Positions 50,386 to 60,488 are shown, counted from the first letter of the stretch. The stretch: 64,000 nt of DNA from Streptosporangium violaceochromogenes (GCF_014654615.1 NZ_BNBB01000006.1:181854-245853), one strand, 5' to 3'. The notes: generated by a model from the letters alone, not told the origin. Translations and numbers: made by a program.

Positions 50386-51675
50386 ATGGACACCGCCGTC
50401 GTGCTGTTCAACCGTGACCTGCGGGTGCACGACCACCCGGCGCTGGCGGAGGCGTGCGCGACCGCGCGCCACGTGGTGCCCCTCTTCGTGGTCGACCCCG
50501 CCGTCCCGCGGGGAGGCCGGGCGCGTTTTCTGGCCGAGTGCCTCGCCGACCTGCGCGAGACGCTGCGTGGGCGGGGCGGTGACCTGGTGATCCGCCACGG
50601 CGACCCGGTGACCGAGACGATGCGGCTGGTCCGCGCCCTGCCGGCCCAGGCCGTTCACGTCAGTGACGACGTCAGCGCGCTGGCCCGGCGCCGGCAGCGG
50701 AGGCTGGCCCAGGAGTGCGCGCGCCACCGGACGGCCTTCCGCACCTTCCCCGGCGTCACGATCGTGCCGCCCGGCGCGCTCCGGCCCTCGGGGGGAGGCG
50801 ATCACTACCGGGTCTTCACCCCCTACTGGCGGGCCTGGAGCCGCCACCCGCTCAGGGAGGTGCTCGGCGCCCCCGCGGTTGTTCCCCTCCCGCCGGGGCT
50901 GGAGCCCGGCCCGCTGCCCGTGCCGGGGCCTGGGATGGGGGTGGGGCGGCGGGGGCCATTCGAGGGAGGCGAGACGGCGGCGCGCGAGCGGATGGGACGG
51001 TGGCTGAAGCACGGCGTCCAGGAGTACGCCGAGGGGCACGACGACCTGGCCGGTGACCGCACCTCCCGTCTTGGCCCCTATCTGCGCTTCGGCTGCCTGT
51101 CGCCGCTGGAGCTGGGGGCGCTCGCCTCCGCCGCCGACGACTTCGTCCGCCAGTTGTGCTGGCGTGATTTCTTCCACCAGGTGACGGCGGCCTTTCCCCG
51201 GATCGGCCGCGACGACTACCGGCCGCGCGGGCGGGAGTGGCGCGACGACGCGGACGGGGCGCAGGCCTGGAAGGAGGGCATGACGGGGGTGCCGATCGTG
51301 GACGCCGGCATGCGGCAGCTGCTCGCCGAGGGGTGGATGCACAACCGTGCCCGTATGATCACGGCGTCGTTCCTGGTCAGGAAGCTGTGCGTGGACTGGC
51401 GCGTGGGGGCGGAACACTTCTTCGCGCTGCTGCTCGACGGTGACGTGCCCGACAACTGCGGCAACTGGCAGTGGGTGGCCGGCACCGGCAACGACACCCG
51501 CCCCAACCGGGTCGTCAACCTGGTCCGGCAGGCCCGGCGGTTCGACCCGCGGGGGGAGTACATCCGCCGTTACCTGCCCGAGCTGGAGGCGGCGCCGACC
51601 GGGGCGCTCCACGAGCCGTGGCGGCTGCCCGAGGGGATCGGCGGCTATCCGCCGCCGCTGGCCGTACCGGGGTAG
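50386..51675 (+). CDS. phr: Deoxyribodipyrimidine photolyase
   Basis: 429 aa (a GTG one codon earlier is the alternative start). It repairs UV pyrimidine dimers with blue light. N-terminal antenna domain: TAVVLFNRDLRVHDHPALAE, LVIRHGDPVTE. C-terminal FAD domain: LGPYLRFGCLSPLEL, WKEGMTGVPIVDAGMRQLLA, WMHNRARMITASFLVRKLCV, VPDNCGNWQWVAGTGND. All are characteristic of class I photolyases. Its place beside litR and litS suggests light-induced expression. Confidence 0.95.
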   Translation: MDTAVVLFNRDLRVHDHPALAEACATARHVVPLFVVDPAVPRGGRARFLAECLADLRETLRGRGGDLVIRHGDPVTETMRLVRALPAQAVHVSDDVSALARRRQRRLAQECARHRTAFRTFPGVTIVPPGALRPSGGGDHYRVFTPYWRAWSRHPLREVLGAPAVVPLPPGLEPGPLPVPGPGMGVGRRGPFEGGETAARERMGRWLKHGVQEYAEGHDDLAGDRTSRLGPYLRFGCLSPLELGALASAADDFVRQLCWRDFFHQVTAAFPRIGRDDYRPRGREWRDDADGAQAWKEGMTGVPIVDAGMRQLLAEGWMHNRARMITASFLVRKLCVDWRVGAEHFFALLLDGDVPDNCGNWQWVAGTGNDTRPNRVVNLVRQARRFDPRGEYIRRYLPELEAAPTGALHEPWRLPEGIGGYPPPLAVPG

Positions 51676-51711
51676 ACCCCGTCGGCGTGCCCGTGGGCGC
51701 CGGGACGCGGG

Positions 51712-51747
51712 GAGGGCCGGGAGAGGCGGGAGGGCCGGGAGAGGCGG
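51712..51747. repeat. 18-bp tandem duplication
   Basis: GAGGGCCGGGAGAGGCGG is repeated twice head to tail in the gap between the photolyase and PF04672 genes. A TATGAT at about 51828 in the rest of the gap may be the -10 of the methyltransferase promoter. Confidence 0.65.
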
Positions 51748-51876
51748 GGAACGGGGGCCGGGAGGGAGCCGTCGTCCGCTCTGTCCTGATTCCAGGCTGG
51801 TGTGCCCTGTGTGGGCTATGATCTGCCTGAGCCGGTCTACGACTACCACGATCAGCGGCGGGATGAGGTGGTTGCC

Positions 51877-52647
51877 GTGAGCGATCGAAACCCTTTCGGC
51901 CTTGACGTGAACACGCCCAACGTGGCCCGGATCTACGACTACATGCTCGGGGGCAAGGACAACTTCGCCGCCGACCGCAAGGCGGCCGAGCAGATCGTCA
52001 GGGCCTTTCCCGAGGCGCGCGAGGGCGTGCGGCTCAACCGGGAGTTCCTCGGCAACGCGGTCCGCCATCTCGCGGGTGAGGCGGGCATCCGCCAGTTCCT
52101 GGACATCGGCGCGGGGCTGCCGACGCGCGACAGCGTCCACCAGGCCGCCGTCTCGGTCCTTCCCGAGGCCCGTACGGTCTACGTCGACAACGACCCGATC
52201 GTCTGCGTGCACGGCAGGGCGCTGCTGTCCGGCGTTCCCTCGGCGGCGATGGTCGAGGGTGACCTGCGTTCCCCGGGGGAGGTCTGGGCCGGCGCGGTGA
52301 AGACGGGGCTGATCGACCCCGCCGAGCCGGTCGCCGTCCTCCTGGTCGCGGTCCTGCACTTTCTCGACGATCCATACGCCGAGGTCGCCATGCTGCGGGA
52401 GCTGATGGCTCCGGGCAGCCATCTGGTGCTGACCCACCTGTCCTCGACCGAGGAGCGCGGCGGGGACACCGACAAGATCAGGAAGGTCTACGCCCAGACC
52501 GCCTCGGGCGTGGTCCCCCGCGGCATCGGCAAGATCAAGGAGTTCTTCGGCGACTTCGAGATCCTGGACAGCGGCAGGTTCATCTCGCCGGGAGCGCTCC
52601 GGCGCTTTGAGATCCTCGGCTGGGCCGGGGTCGGCCGCAAGGGCTGA
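51877..52647 (+). CDS. PF04672-type S-adenosyl methyltransferase (second copy)
   Basis: 256 aa from the GTG at 51877 (GAGGTGG 6 nt upstream). Family signature VARIYDYMLGGKDNFAADRK, SAM motif FLDIGAGLPTRDSVHQ, then TVYVDNDPIVCVHG and GSHLVLTHLSS. It is clearly homologous to the protein at 3440-4216 but diverged. The family is often present in many copies in Streptosporangiaceae; substrates are unknown. It ends before a pair of 20-bp direct repeats. Confidence 0.92.
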   Translation: MSDRNPFGLDVNTPNVARIYDYMLGGKDNFAADRKAAEQIVRAFPEAREGVRLNREFLGNAVRHLAGEAGIRQFLDIGAGLPTRDSVHQAAVSVLPEARTVYVDNDPIVCVHGRALLSGVPSAAMVEGDLRSPGEVWAGAVKTGLIDPAEPVAVLLVAVLHFLDDPYAEVAMLRELMAPGSHLVLTHLSSTEERGGDTDKIRKVYAQTASGVVPRGIGKIKEFFGDFEILDSGRFISPGALRRFEILGWAGVGRKG

Positions 52648-52650
52648 GCT

Positions 52651-52701
52651 TCCCCGGAAGGCACCGGGAGGGCCGAGCCGGTCCCCGGAAGGCACCGGGA
52701 G
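52651..52701. repeat. 20-bp direct repeat downstream of the methyltransferase
   Basis: TCCCCGGAAGGCACCGGGAG occurs at 52651-52670 and 52682-52701. Each copy can fold into a small hairpin (TCCCCGG/CCGGGA), so the pair may work as a double terminator. Confidence 0.6.
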
Positions 52702-52795
52702 CGCGTGTCCTTCCTTCGGGAAAAAGGAGAGGGGACGCTCGCGGGCCCGCCGGAGACGGTTTCGGAGGGCTCAGGGCGGTCGGTGACCGGATCTT

Positions 52796-53161
52796 TCAGT
52801 GGTCGTGCTCGTGACCGTGGTGGCCGTGACCGTGGTGGTCGTGCTCCTCTTCCTCGTCCTCCTCGGACAGGCCGTCACAGGGCTCCACGCCGAGCACGGC
52901 CTCCCGGGGTTCGACCTGGTCCACGTGCTCGATCAGGCCCAGGACGTGGTCGGGCTCGATGAGCCACTGCAACGCGGTGGCACCGGTGTCGTCGGCGGAG
53001 ACCAGCTCCGCCTGCTCTCTGCGCTCGTCGTCGTCGAGGTCGGCGTCGGGGTGGTTGATCTCCTTCAGCGCGGCGACCTGGAGCCCGGCGATGTCCTGTA
53101 TCTCCACGGTCAGCTCAACGGTCAGGCGTAGATAGCGTTCGGTGCCCGATTCATCACTCAT
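52796..53161 (-). CDS. Acidic protein with His-rich metal-binding-like tail
   Basis: 121 aa. The N-terminal 90 residues look globular (YLRLTVELTVEIQDIAGLQV, ATALQWLIEPDHVLGLIEHV); the end is EEDEEEEHDHHGHGHHGHEH, ten or so His mixed with acidic residues, typical of nickel, zinc or cobalt storage/delivery tails. AGGA precedes the ATG. Family unknown; no metal transporter or metalloenzyme lies beside it. Confidence 0.7.
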   Translation of the reverse strand: MSDESGTERYLRLTVELTVEIQDIAGLQVAALKEINHPDADLDDDERREQAELVSADDTGATALQWLIEPDHVLGLIEHVDQVEPREAVLGVEPCDGLSEEDEEEEHDHHGHGHHGHEHDH

Positions 53162-53197
53162 GGTGGAATCCTAGTGCCCTGGTTGGTGATGGTCGGA

Positions 53198-53875
53198 CTA
53201 GGGGAGCTTCCAGTCCACCGGCTCGGCCCCCTGCTGCGCGAGCAGGTCGTTGGTACGGCTGAAGGGGCGGGAGCCGAAGAAGCCGCTGCGGGCCGACAGG
53301 GGGCTCGGGTGGGCCGACTCCACGGCGGGGAAGCGGCCGAGCATCGGGCGCAGCGAGCGGGCGTCGCGGCCCCACAGGATCGCCACCAGCGGCTGGTCGC
53401 GGTCGGCGAGGGCGCGGATGGCCTGCTCGGTCACCTCCTCCCAGCCCTTGCCGCGGTGCGAGGCGGGCCTGCCCGGCGCGACCGTGAGCACCCGGTTGAG
53501 CAGCAGCACGCCCTGTTCGGTCCAGGGGGTCAGGTCGCCGTTGCCCGGCATCGGCAGCCCGAGGTCCTCGGTGAGCTCCTTGTAGATGTTGCGGAGGCTG
53601 CCGGGGATCGGACGCACGTCGGCGGCCACGGAGAAGCTCAGCCCGATCGGGTGGCCGGGGGTGGGGTAGGGGTCCTGGCCGACGATCAGCACCTTGACCT
53701 GGTGGAAGGGCTGCTGGAAGGCACGGAGCACATTGGCGCCGGCGGGGAGGTACTGGCGCCCCTCGGCCACCTCCTTGCGGAGGAAGTCACCCATTTCCGC
53801 GATCTTCCCGGCGACGGGCTTCAGGGCCTCGGCCCACCCGGCTTCCACGATTTCGTTCAAAGGACGTGCTGCCAT
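53198..53875 (-). CDS. ung: Uracil-DNA glycosylase, family 1
   Basis: 225 aa, the normal length. It removes uracil from DNA. Catalytic motif [20 protein letters not shown] (activating Asp) and the DNA-intercalation motif [18 protein letters not shown] are both present, as is [11 protein letters not shown]. It is followed by the ABC transporter genes on the same strand but separated from them on the far side, so it is probably transcribed alone. Confidence 0.95.
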   Translation of the reverse strand: MAARPLNEIVEAGWAEALKPVAGKIAEMGDFLRKEVAEGRQYLPAGANVLRAFQQPFHQVKVLIVGQDPYPTPGHPIGLSFSVAADVRPIPGSLRNIYKELTEDLGLPMPGNGDLTPWTEQGVLLLNRVLTVAPGRPASHRGKGWEEVTEQAIRALADRDQPLVAILWGRDARSLRPMLGRFPAVESAHPSPLSARSGFFGSRPFSRTNDLLAQQGAEPVDWKLP

Positions 53876-53953
53876 ACGGGAGACCCTATCGGGGTTTGAG
53901 ACCCGGTACGGCTTGCGCCGGGAAACAGCGCGAGCCGTACCGGACCTGCCCCT

Positions 53954-54829
53954 TTATTTCACCGATCCCGCCATCATGCCCTGCACGAAATATCGCTGGA
54001 AGGCGAAGAACAGGACTAACGGGATAATTAGCGACAGAAAGGCACCGGGTGCGAGAATGTCGATATTGGTTCCGAACTGTCGCATCTGAGACTGGAGTGC
54101 CTTGGTCATCGGCTGGTTCTCCGTGTCGGCGAACACCAGGGCGACGAGCAGGTCGTTCCAGACCCAGAGGAACTGGAAGATGCCAAGCGAGGCGATCGCC
54201 GGCTTGGCCAGCGGGAACACCACGGTCGAGAAGATCCTCCACTCGCCCGCGCCGTCCATCCGCGCCGCCTCCAGCAGCGAGCGCGGGATGCCCGCGAAGA
54301 AGTTGCGCAGCAGGAAGATGGCGAAGGGAAGGCCGAAGGCGGTGTGGAAGAGCACCACACCGGCGATGGACCCGAAGATCCCGACCGTGCCGTAGAGCTT
54401 GGCGATCGGGATCAGCGCGATCTGAACCGGCACCACCAGCAGGCCGACCACGACCAGGAAGAGCGCGTCCCTTCCGGGAAACTCCATCCAGGCGAAGGCG
54501 TAGGCCGCCATGGCCGAGATGCCGATCACCAGGACGGTCGTGGGCACCGTGATGAACACGGTGTTCCAGAACGACGCGGTGAACCCGCCTGCCAGCAGGT
54601 CGGCGTAGTTCCGCACGGTCAGCTCCGCCGGTTTGGTGAGCGCCGTCCACCAGCCCGTGGAGTTGTTGGCCGCCTCGTCGCGGATCGAGACCACGAACAG
54701 GCCGAGGGTGGGGATCAGCCAGAGGACGCCGATCACCACCAGCGCCACCTGGAGCAGGCCGCCGCCGACCCGGTCGGCGAGCCGGCCGAGGACGCCGCGC
54801 CGCGGATCGCCGAGAGGGGAGGTCGTCAC
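53954..54829 (-). CDS. ABC sugar transporter permease (MalG-like)
   Basis: 291 aa from the GTG at 54829, which overlaps the previous stop (GTGA) and has GGAGGG upstream. Six membrane helices; the EAA loop that contacts the ATPase reads LLEAARMDGAGEWRIFSTVV. This is the second permease of a binding-protein-dependent sugar importer. No ATPase gene is in the operon, so it must share one, as MsiK-type ATPases do in actinomycetes. Confidence 0.93.
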   Translation of the reverse strand: MTTSPLGDPRRGVLGRLADRVGGGLLQVALVVIGVLWLIPTLGLFVVSIRDEAANNSTGWWTALTKPAELTVRNYADLLAGGFTASFWNTVFITVPTTVLVIGISAMAAYAFAWMEFPGRDALFLVVVGLLVVPVQIALIPIAKLYGTVGIFGSIAGVVLFHTAFGLPFAIFLLRNFFAGIPRSLLEAARMDGAGEWRIFSTVVFPLAKPAIASLGIFQFLWVWNDLLVALVFADTENQPMTKALQSQMRQFGTNIDILAPGAFLSLIIPLVLFFAFQRYFVQGMMAGSVK

Positions 54830-56280
54830 TGGTTCTCCCTCCTGAAACGGCGGATATTGATGATCATGAACGGCAGGACGAGGACCAGCAGGAAGATGGC
54901 CAGCGCGCTGCCCAGCCCCTGGTCGCCGCCCCCGCCGAAGGAGACCCGCCACATCTCCAGCGCGATGACGTTGGCCTGGGGCTGCACCGACCCCGGGGCG
55001 ATCACGAAGACGAGGTCGAAGACCTTCAGGGTATTGATGATCATGGTGACGAACACGACGACCAGCACCGGCGACAGCAGCGGAACGGTGATCTTGCGGA
55101 ACACCTGCCACTCGGTGGCGCCGTCGATGCGGGCCGCCTCCAGCGCGTCGCGCGGGATGGCCGAGAGGCCGGCCGCGATCAGCACCATGGCGAACCCGGC
55201 CCACACCCAGATGAACGCCCCGATGATGGCCGGGGTGATCAGGGTCGGCCCAAGCCAGGAGACCCCGTTGAAGGCCGCCTCGAAGTTCGACGCAGGCAGC
55301 CGCAGGAGGTAGTCGCCCGGGGCCAGCCCGGTGAGGCGGAAGGTGCCGTCGGGGCCGGTGACGGCGGTGGCCGCGACGGTGGTGCCCCGCACCGCCTCGA
55401 CCGTGACCCCCGCCAGGGCCTTCTCGGCGCCGTCCACCTGGTTGGGCGTGCCGCCGCCCCCCTGGGCGAAGTCCACCCACACCGTTCCGGCCAGCTCACC
55501 GGGCCCCGGCCGGACGGTCCTGGCCGCCGAGGCCGAGGCCAGATCGGCGGGCTTGACGCCCACCAGGGGGATGAGCACGGCCTGACCGGGCCCGGCGGTC
55601 CGGCGGGTCACCACCGCGCCCTTCTGGGCGACGACCGGCGCCTGCTCGTTCTCCCGGGGGCGGGCGTCCGGATAGCCCCCGTGGGAGCCGAGGACGCCCT
55701 GGACGGAGGTGATCACGGCGTTGGCCACGCCCCGGTCGGGAGCCTGCTCGTAGACCAGCCGGAAGATGACGCCCGAGGCCATCAGGGAGACCGCCATGGG
55801 CATGAAGACGACCAGCTTGAACGCGGTCGCCCAGCGGATCCGCTCGGTCAGCACCGCGAAGATCAGTCCGATCACCGTGACCAGGGCGGGGGCGACGACG
55901 ACCCAGACGAGGTTGTTCCTGATGGTGGTCAGGGTGGAGGGGTCACTGAAGATCGAGGTGTAGTTGGCGGCGCCGACGAAGGTGTCGCCGGGGGCGTCGA
56001 AGAGACTGCGGAAGATCGAGTAGACGATCGGGTAGATCACCATCGCGCCCAGCACGACCGCCCCCGGCAGCAGGAACAGGATCGCAAGCCTCGGGGACGG
56101 CCCCAGCCCCGCGGCCGGCGCGGCCCCTCCCGAGGGCGCGCCGGTGGAGGCGGCGGCCCCGGCGGGGGGCGCGCCGTCCGGATCGGGGAGAGCCCCCCCG
56201 GTGTCGTCCTCTCCCGGAGAACCCCCCGGGGCGGCGTCGCCGCCCCGCGGGTCTCGCGGGCCGTCCAACCGGTCGGTCAC
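54826..56280 (-). CDS. ABC sugar transporter permease (MalF-like) with inserted extracellular domain
   Basis: 484 aa from the GTG at 56280. After a disordered Pro/Gly-rich N-terminus come the membrane helices (ILFLLPGAVVLGAMVIYPIV and others) and the EAA loop (ALEAARIDGATEWQVFRKIT). Between helices, at about residues 200-345, is a large insertion whose second half reads ALAGVTVEAVRGTTVAATAV, GPDGTFRLTGLAPGDYLLRL: the pattern of a carboxypeptidase-regulatory/SpaA-like beta-sandwich. Typical MalF-like permeases lack it. It should lie on the outside, where it could dock the binding proteins or the wall. Confidence 0.9.
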   Translation of the reverse strand: MTDRLDGPRDPRGGDAAPGGSPGEDDTGGALPDPDGAPPAGAAASTGAPSGGAAPAAGLGPSPRLAILFLLPGAVVLGAMVIYPIVYSIFRSLFDAPGDTFVGAANYTSIFSDPSTLTTIRNNLVWVVVAPALVTVIGLIFAVLTERIRWATAFKLVVFMPMAVSLMASGVIFRLVYEQAPDRGVANAVITSVQGVLGSHGGYPDARPRENEQAPVVAQKGAVVTRRTAGPGQAVLIPLVGVKPADLASASAARTVRPGPGELAGTVWVDFAQGGGGTPNQVDGAEKALAGVTVEAVRGTTVAATAVTGPDGTFRLTGLAPGDYLLRLPASNFEAAFNGVSWLGPTLITPAIIGAFIWVWAGFAMVLIAAGLSAIPRDALEAARIDGATEWQVFRKITVPLLSPVLVVVFVTMIINTLKVFDLVFVIAPGSVQPQANVIALEMWRVSFGGGGDQGLGSALAIFLLVLVLPFMIINIRRFRRENQ

Positions 56281-56293
56281 GGCCTCATCCCCC

Positions 56294-57613
56294 CTACTTC
56301 CATGCCTTCTTGGCCTCGTCCTCCAGCTTGTTCTGGATCGCCTTGACGTCGGAGGGGTCACGGACGAAGTCCTGCAGAAGCCTCCACTCGCCCTTGCCCT
56401 CGGTGCCGCCGAACGCGCTGGGCGCGAGGTCGGACATGTCGTAGCGGACCGACTCGCCGGCGGAGATGATCGTCTGGGCGAGCTTCTTGGTCAGCTCCGC
56501 GGGGTAGTTGTCCGGCGAGACGTTGCGGTTGGGGGACAGGTAGCCGGGCAGCTTGGCCCAGATCTCACCGCCCTCCTTGGAGGCGAGGAACTCCAGCAGC
56601 GCCATGGCGCCCTTGGAGTCCTTCAGCGCCACCGCGATGTCGCCGCCCAGCACGACCGGCTCGGTGTCGCCGGCCTTCGGGAACGCGAAGTACTTGGCCT
56701 CCTCGCCCAGCTTGGCGCCCGACTGCTCGGCCGAGGTGGCCACGAAGTCGGCCTCGATGACCATCGCCGCCTTGTCCTGGCCGTAGACCTGGGTCACGCA
56801 GGTCGGGAAGTCGGTCTGCAGGGCGCCCGAGGACCCGCCGAGCAGGAACTCCTTCTTGCCGACGAGCCGGCCGATCTTCTCCAGCGCGGCGGTCACGCTC
56901 GGGTCGGTCCAGGGGATCTCGTGCTTGGAGAGCTTGGTGTACTTCTCCGGGCCCGCGCTGGACAGGTAGACGTTCTCGAACAGGTCGGTCAGCGTCCAGC
57001 CGGAGGCGCCGCACAGGGCGAACGGGGGGGTGCCGGAGTCGGCGACCGTCTGGGCGGTCTTGACCAGCTCGTCCCAGGTGGTCGGCGGCTGCGTCCCGGC
57101 GTCCTGGAACGCCTGGTCGCGGTACCAGATCAGGGACTTGTGCGCGGCCTTCACCAGCACGCCGTAGACCTGGCCGCCGGAGGAGCCGAGCTCCTTCCAG
57201 TACGGGGTGTAGTTCTCGTCGATCTGCTTCTGAACCTCGGGGGTGAGGGGCTTGAGCGCCTTCTCCTTGGCGTACTGCTGCACCAGGCCGGGCTGCGGCA
57301 GGATCGCGATGTCCGGGGGGTTGCCGCCCTGGATGCGCGGGCCGAGGTAGGCGCCGGTGTCCTCACCGGTGGAGGCGTAGGTGACCCTGGCGCCCGTCTT
57401 GGCCTCGAACGCCTTGAGCACCTGCTGGAAGTTGGCCTGCTCGGAGCCGGTCCACTTGGCGGCGACCTCGATGGTCACGCCGTTCAGGGGCTTGGCGGCG
57501 GGGGCGGAGGTGCCGCCCGCCGAGGAGGGGGTGGGCGAGGCCGGCTGACCTCCGCACGCGGCGAGCGAGAGTGCCAGGCCCGACACCGTCACCGCGACGA
57601 TGGACTTACGCAT
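56294..57613 (-). CDS. ABC transporter sugar-binding lipoprotein
   Basis: 439 aa with AGGAGG 9 nt before the ATG. Type II signal peptide MRKSIVAVTVSGLALSLAAC. The mature part is a family 1 extracellular solute-binding protein (VTIEVAAKWTGSEQANFQQV, GNPPDIAILPQPGLVQQYA, TTWDELVKTAQ). It captures an oligosaccharide or sugar for the two permeases encoded 13 nt downstream. A second binding-protein gene precedes it. Confidence 0.93.
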   Translation of the reverse strand: MRKSIVAVTVSGLALSLAACGGQPASPTPSSAGGTSAPAAKPLNGVTIEVAAKWTGSEQANFQQVLKAFEAKTGARVTYASTGEDTGAYLGPRIQGGNPPDIAILPQPGLVQQYAKEKALKPLTPEVQKQIDENYTPYWKELGSSGGQVYGVLVKAAHKSLIWYRDQAFQDAGTQPPTTWDELVKTAQTVADSGTPPFALCGASGWTLTDLFENVYLSSAGPEKYTKLSKHEIPWTDPSVTAALEKIGRLVGKKEFLLGGSSGALQTDFPTCVTQVYGQDKAAMVIEADFVATSAEQSGAKLGEEAKYFAFPKAGDTEPVVLGGDIAVALKDSKGAMALLEFLASKEGGEIWAKLPGYLSPNRNVSPDNYPAELTKKLAQTIISAGESVRYDMSDLAPSAFGGTEGKGEWRLLQDFVRDPSDVKAIQNKLEDEAKKAWK

Positions 57614-57756
57614 GGTTGGACAACCTCCTGTGCTGGCGGATCTCCCGGCGTGCGGCGCGGGAGTGGGGAAGACGAGGGGCGGGCCGGAAGCGGGGGCCGG
57701 CGCGGGCGGAGGGGCCCGGGGACGGGCTCGTCGCGCGCCGGAGGGACGCCCCCGGC

Positions 57757-59013
57757 TCACCGCGCACGGATGATCTCATCGAGCTGTTCCCTCAGGGAGG
57801 TGACGACGTCGTCGCCCGGCTCCGTGAAGGGCGGTGTGAGGGCGTTGGAGACCACGCTGGCGATCACCAGGCTCACCTGGTTGTAGTCGGCGCTCGCCGG
57901 GCGGGGCCGGGCCGACAGGATGCTCTGCTTGAGGACGGGCAGGTACGGGAAGCGCCTGATCAGAGCGGGGTCGTCGTACAGCTCGGCCCACACGGGCGGG
58001 AACGAGCCGTCGGCGAGCACCCGCCGCTGGTTCTCCAGGCCGGTGAAGTAGCGGATGAACTCCACCGCCGACTTCTGCCGCTTGGAGAAGGCGCTGAGCG
58101 CGAGGTTGACCCCGCCCAGCGTGCTGGAGCCGGGGCCGTTGAGGCCGGGCAGGCGGGTGACCCCGAACCTGTGCGCGATCGGCGAGGCGGTGGCCGGGCC
58201 GTAGGCGTGGGGCCAGTTGCGGGCGAAGGCCAGCCGGCCCTCCTGGAAGGCCAGGCGTGCCTCCTCCTCCTTGTAGGAGAGCGCCTCACGCGGGATCCAC
58301 CCCTCGCGCAGCCCTCCGGTCAGGAAGTCCAGGCCCGTTCTGGCCTTGTCCACGTCCATGGTCACGCGCGTGCCGTCCGGGCTGAGGATCTGCCCGCCGG
58401 CCGACTGCACGGCCTCGGCGAAGTTGACGGTGAGCCCCTCGTAGGCCAGGAGCTGGCCGGCGTAGCCGCCGACGCCGTACCGCCTGTGCAGCGTGATGGC
58501 CTGCTCGCGCAGCTCCGCCCAGGTCTTCGGGGGGGCGAAACCCTGCTTGGCGAGGAGGTCCTTGCGGTAGTAGAGCAGCCCGGCGTTGCCGGTGTAGGGG
58601 ACCGCCCAGAGCCTGCCCCGGTAGACCGCGGTGTCCACCACCGGCGGCAGGAACCGGTCGAGCGGGAACATGCCGCGTTCCAGCGGGACGATCCAGCCCG
58701 CGTCGGCGAACTCGGCGGTCCAGACCACGTCGAGGCCGAGGACGTCGTAGCGGTCGCTCCTGGCCTGGAGGTTGGCGACCATCTGCGCGCGCTGCTCGTC
58801 GGCCGCCTCGGGGAGTTCGAGCAGGGTGACCGGCTCGGCCGGGTGCGTCCTGTTCCAGCGGTCCAGCAGGGGCTGGAGGTAGGCGGTCGTGTCACGCCCG
58901 GTCACGAAGGTGAACGGCCCGCTGCCCCCTGCCCGCTCGGCCTCCGGCGTGGGGGCCGCCGAGCACCCCGCCGCCGTGAGCGCGGCGAGCGCGACGAGGA
59001 GCAGGCGGCGCAT
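57757..59013 (-). CDS. Second ABC sugar-binding lipoprotein of the operon
   Basis: 418 aa with AAGGAGG 7 nt before the ATG at 59013 and lipobox ALTAAGC. It is a family 1 binding protein (LLDRWNRTHPAEPVTLLELP, YDVLGLDVVWTAEFADAGWI, YYRKDLLAKQGFAPPKTWAE) of the trehalose/maltose (LpqY/ThuE-like) style. It is the first gene of the operon, divergent from the PadR gene. Two different binding proteins for one permease pair suggest two substrates, or a binding protein that serves another permease. Confidence 0.92.
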   Translation of the reverse strand: MRRLLLVALAALTAAGCSAAPTPEAERAGGSGPFTFVTGRDTTAYLQPLLDRWNRTHPAEPVTLLELPEAADEQRAQMVANLQARSDRYDVLGLDVVWTAEFADAGWIVPLERGMFPLDRFLPPVVDTAVYRGRLWAVPYTGNAGLLYYRKDLLAKQGFAPPKTWAELREQAITLHRRYGVGGYAGQLLAYEGLTVNFAEAVQSAGGQILSPDGTRVTMDVDKARTGLDFLTGGLREGWIPREALSYKEEEARLAFQEGRLAFARNWPHAYGPATASPIAHRFGVTRLPGLNGPGSSTLGGVNLALSAFSKRQKSAVEFIRYFTGLENQRRVLADGSFPPVWAELYDDPALIRRFPYLPVLKQSILSARPRPASADYNQVSLVIASVVSNALTPPFTEPGDDVVTSLREQLDEIIRAR

Positions 59014-59222
59014 CGTCTGCCTCCTTGTCTCCGCGGGTCTCCGCCTCCGCGGATCCTCGCAGGTCTCCGCGGGACTCCGGGGACGCCCCCGCAGGGGTGT
59101 TCCCGGCTCGCGCGGAGCGAGTACATACGTGTTAGGTAGATGCATGTTATGCACAGCGTTAATGTGGACGTCAACGGAGAGTCCTGTAACGCTCCGATAA
59201 CGAGCACTTCGAGGAGGTGGGG
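59014..59222. promoter_or_regulatory. Divergent promoter region with a candidate PadR operator
   Basis: About 210 nt between the sugar-transport operon and the padR-ABC operon. It includes an inverted repeat TGCAT-GTT-ATGCA at 59141-59153 and, just before it, ACATACGTGT. PadR-type regulators commonly bind ATGT/ACAT-type inverted repeats near their own promoter, so this is a likely autoregulatory site. Confidence 0.5.
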
Positions 59223-59725
59223 GTGAGACTGCCGCTGCTGGCTCTCCTCGCGAAAGAACCTGCCCACGGATACGAGTTGAAACAGTCGCTTGAGCAGATA
59301 TTCGGCGACGCCTACCCCTCCCCGAACATCGGGCAGATCTACGTGACGCTCGGCCGCCTGGAGAAGGACGGCCTGGTCCGCGCCGTGGACGTCGAGCAGT
59401 CCAACCGGCCCAACAAGAAGGTGTACTACCTGACCGCCCCGGGCAGGGAGGCCCTCGACACCTGGGCCGACGAGCCGGCCGACGGGCCGCGGATCCGCGA
59501 CGAGTTCTTCATGAAGCTCGTCCTGGCCCCCATGACCGGCCTCGCCGACCGGATGGTCCTGATCAACCGCCAGCGCCGCCACTATCTGGGCCTCATGCGC
59601 GACCTCCACGACCTCGCCGAACGGACCGCCCAGGACGACCGCGTCGCGCTTCTGCTGATCGAGGGGGCCATGCTGCACCTTCAGGCCGACCTCGACTGGC
59701 TCGAACGCTGCCAGGAGGAGCTGCC

Positions 59726-59729
<4 letters not shown>
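59223..59729 (+). CDS. PadR-family transcriptional regulator
   Basis: 168 aa from the GTG at 59223, 5 nt after AGGAGG. PadR winged helix: LPLLALLAKEPAHGYELKQS, GQIYVTLGRLEKDGLVRAVD, KKVYYLTAPGREALDTWAD; the C-terminal helical dimerisation arm follows. The stop overlaps the ABC ATPase start by 4 nt. PadR genes coupled to MacB-type ABC genes usually repress the pump until a peptide antibiotic or envelope stress is sensed. Confidence 0.92.
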
Positions 59730-60484
<755 letters not shown>

Positions 60485-60488
60485 CCGG

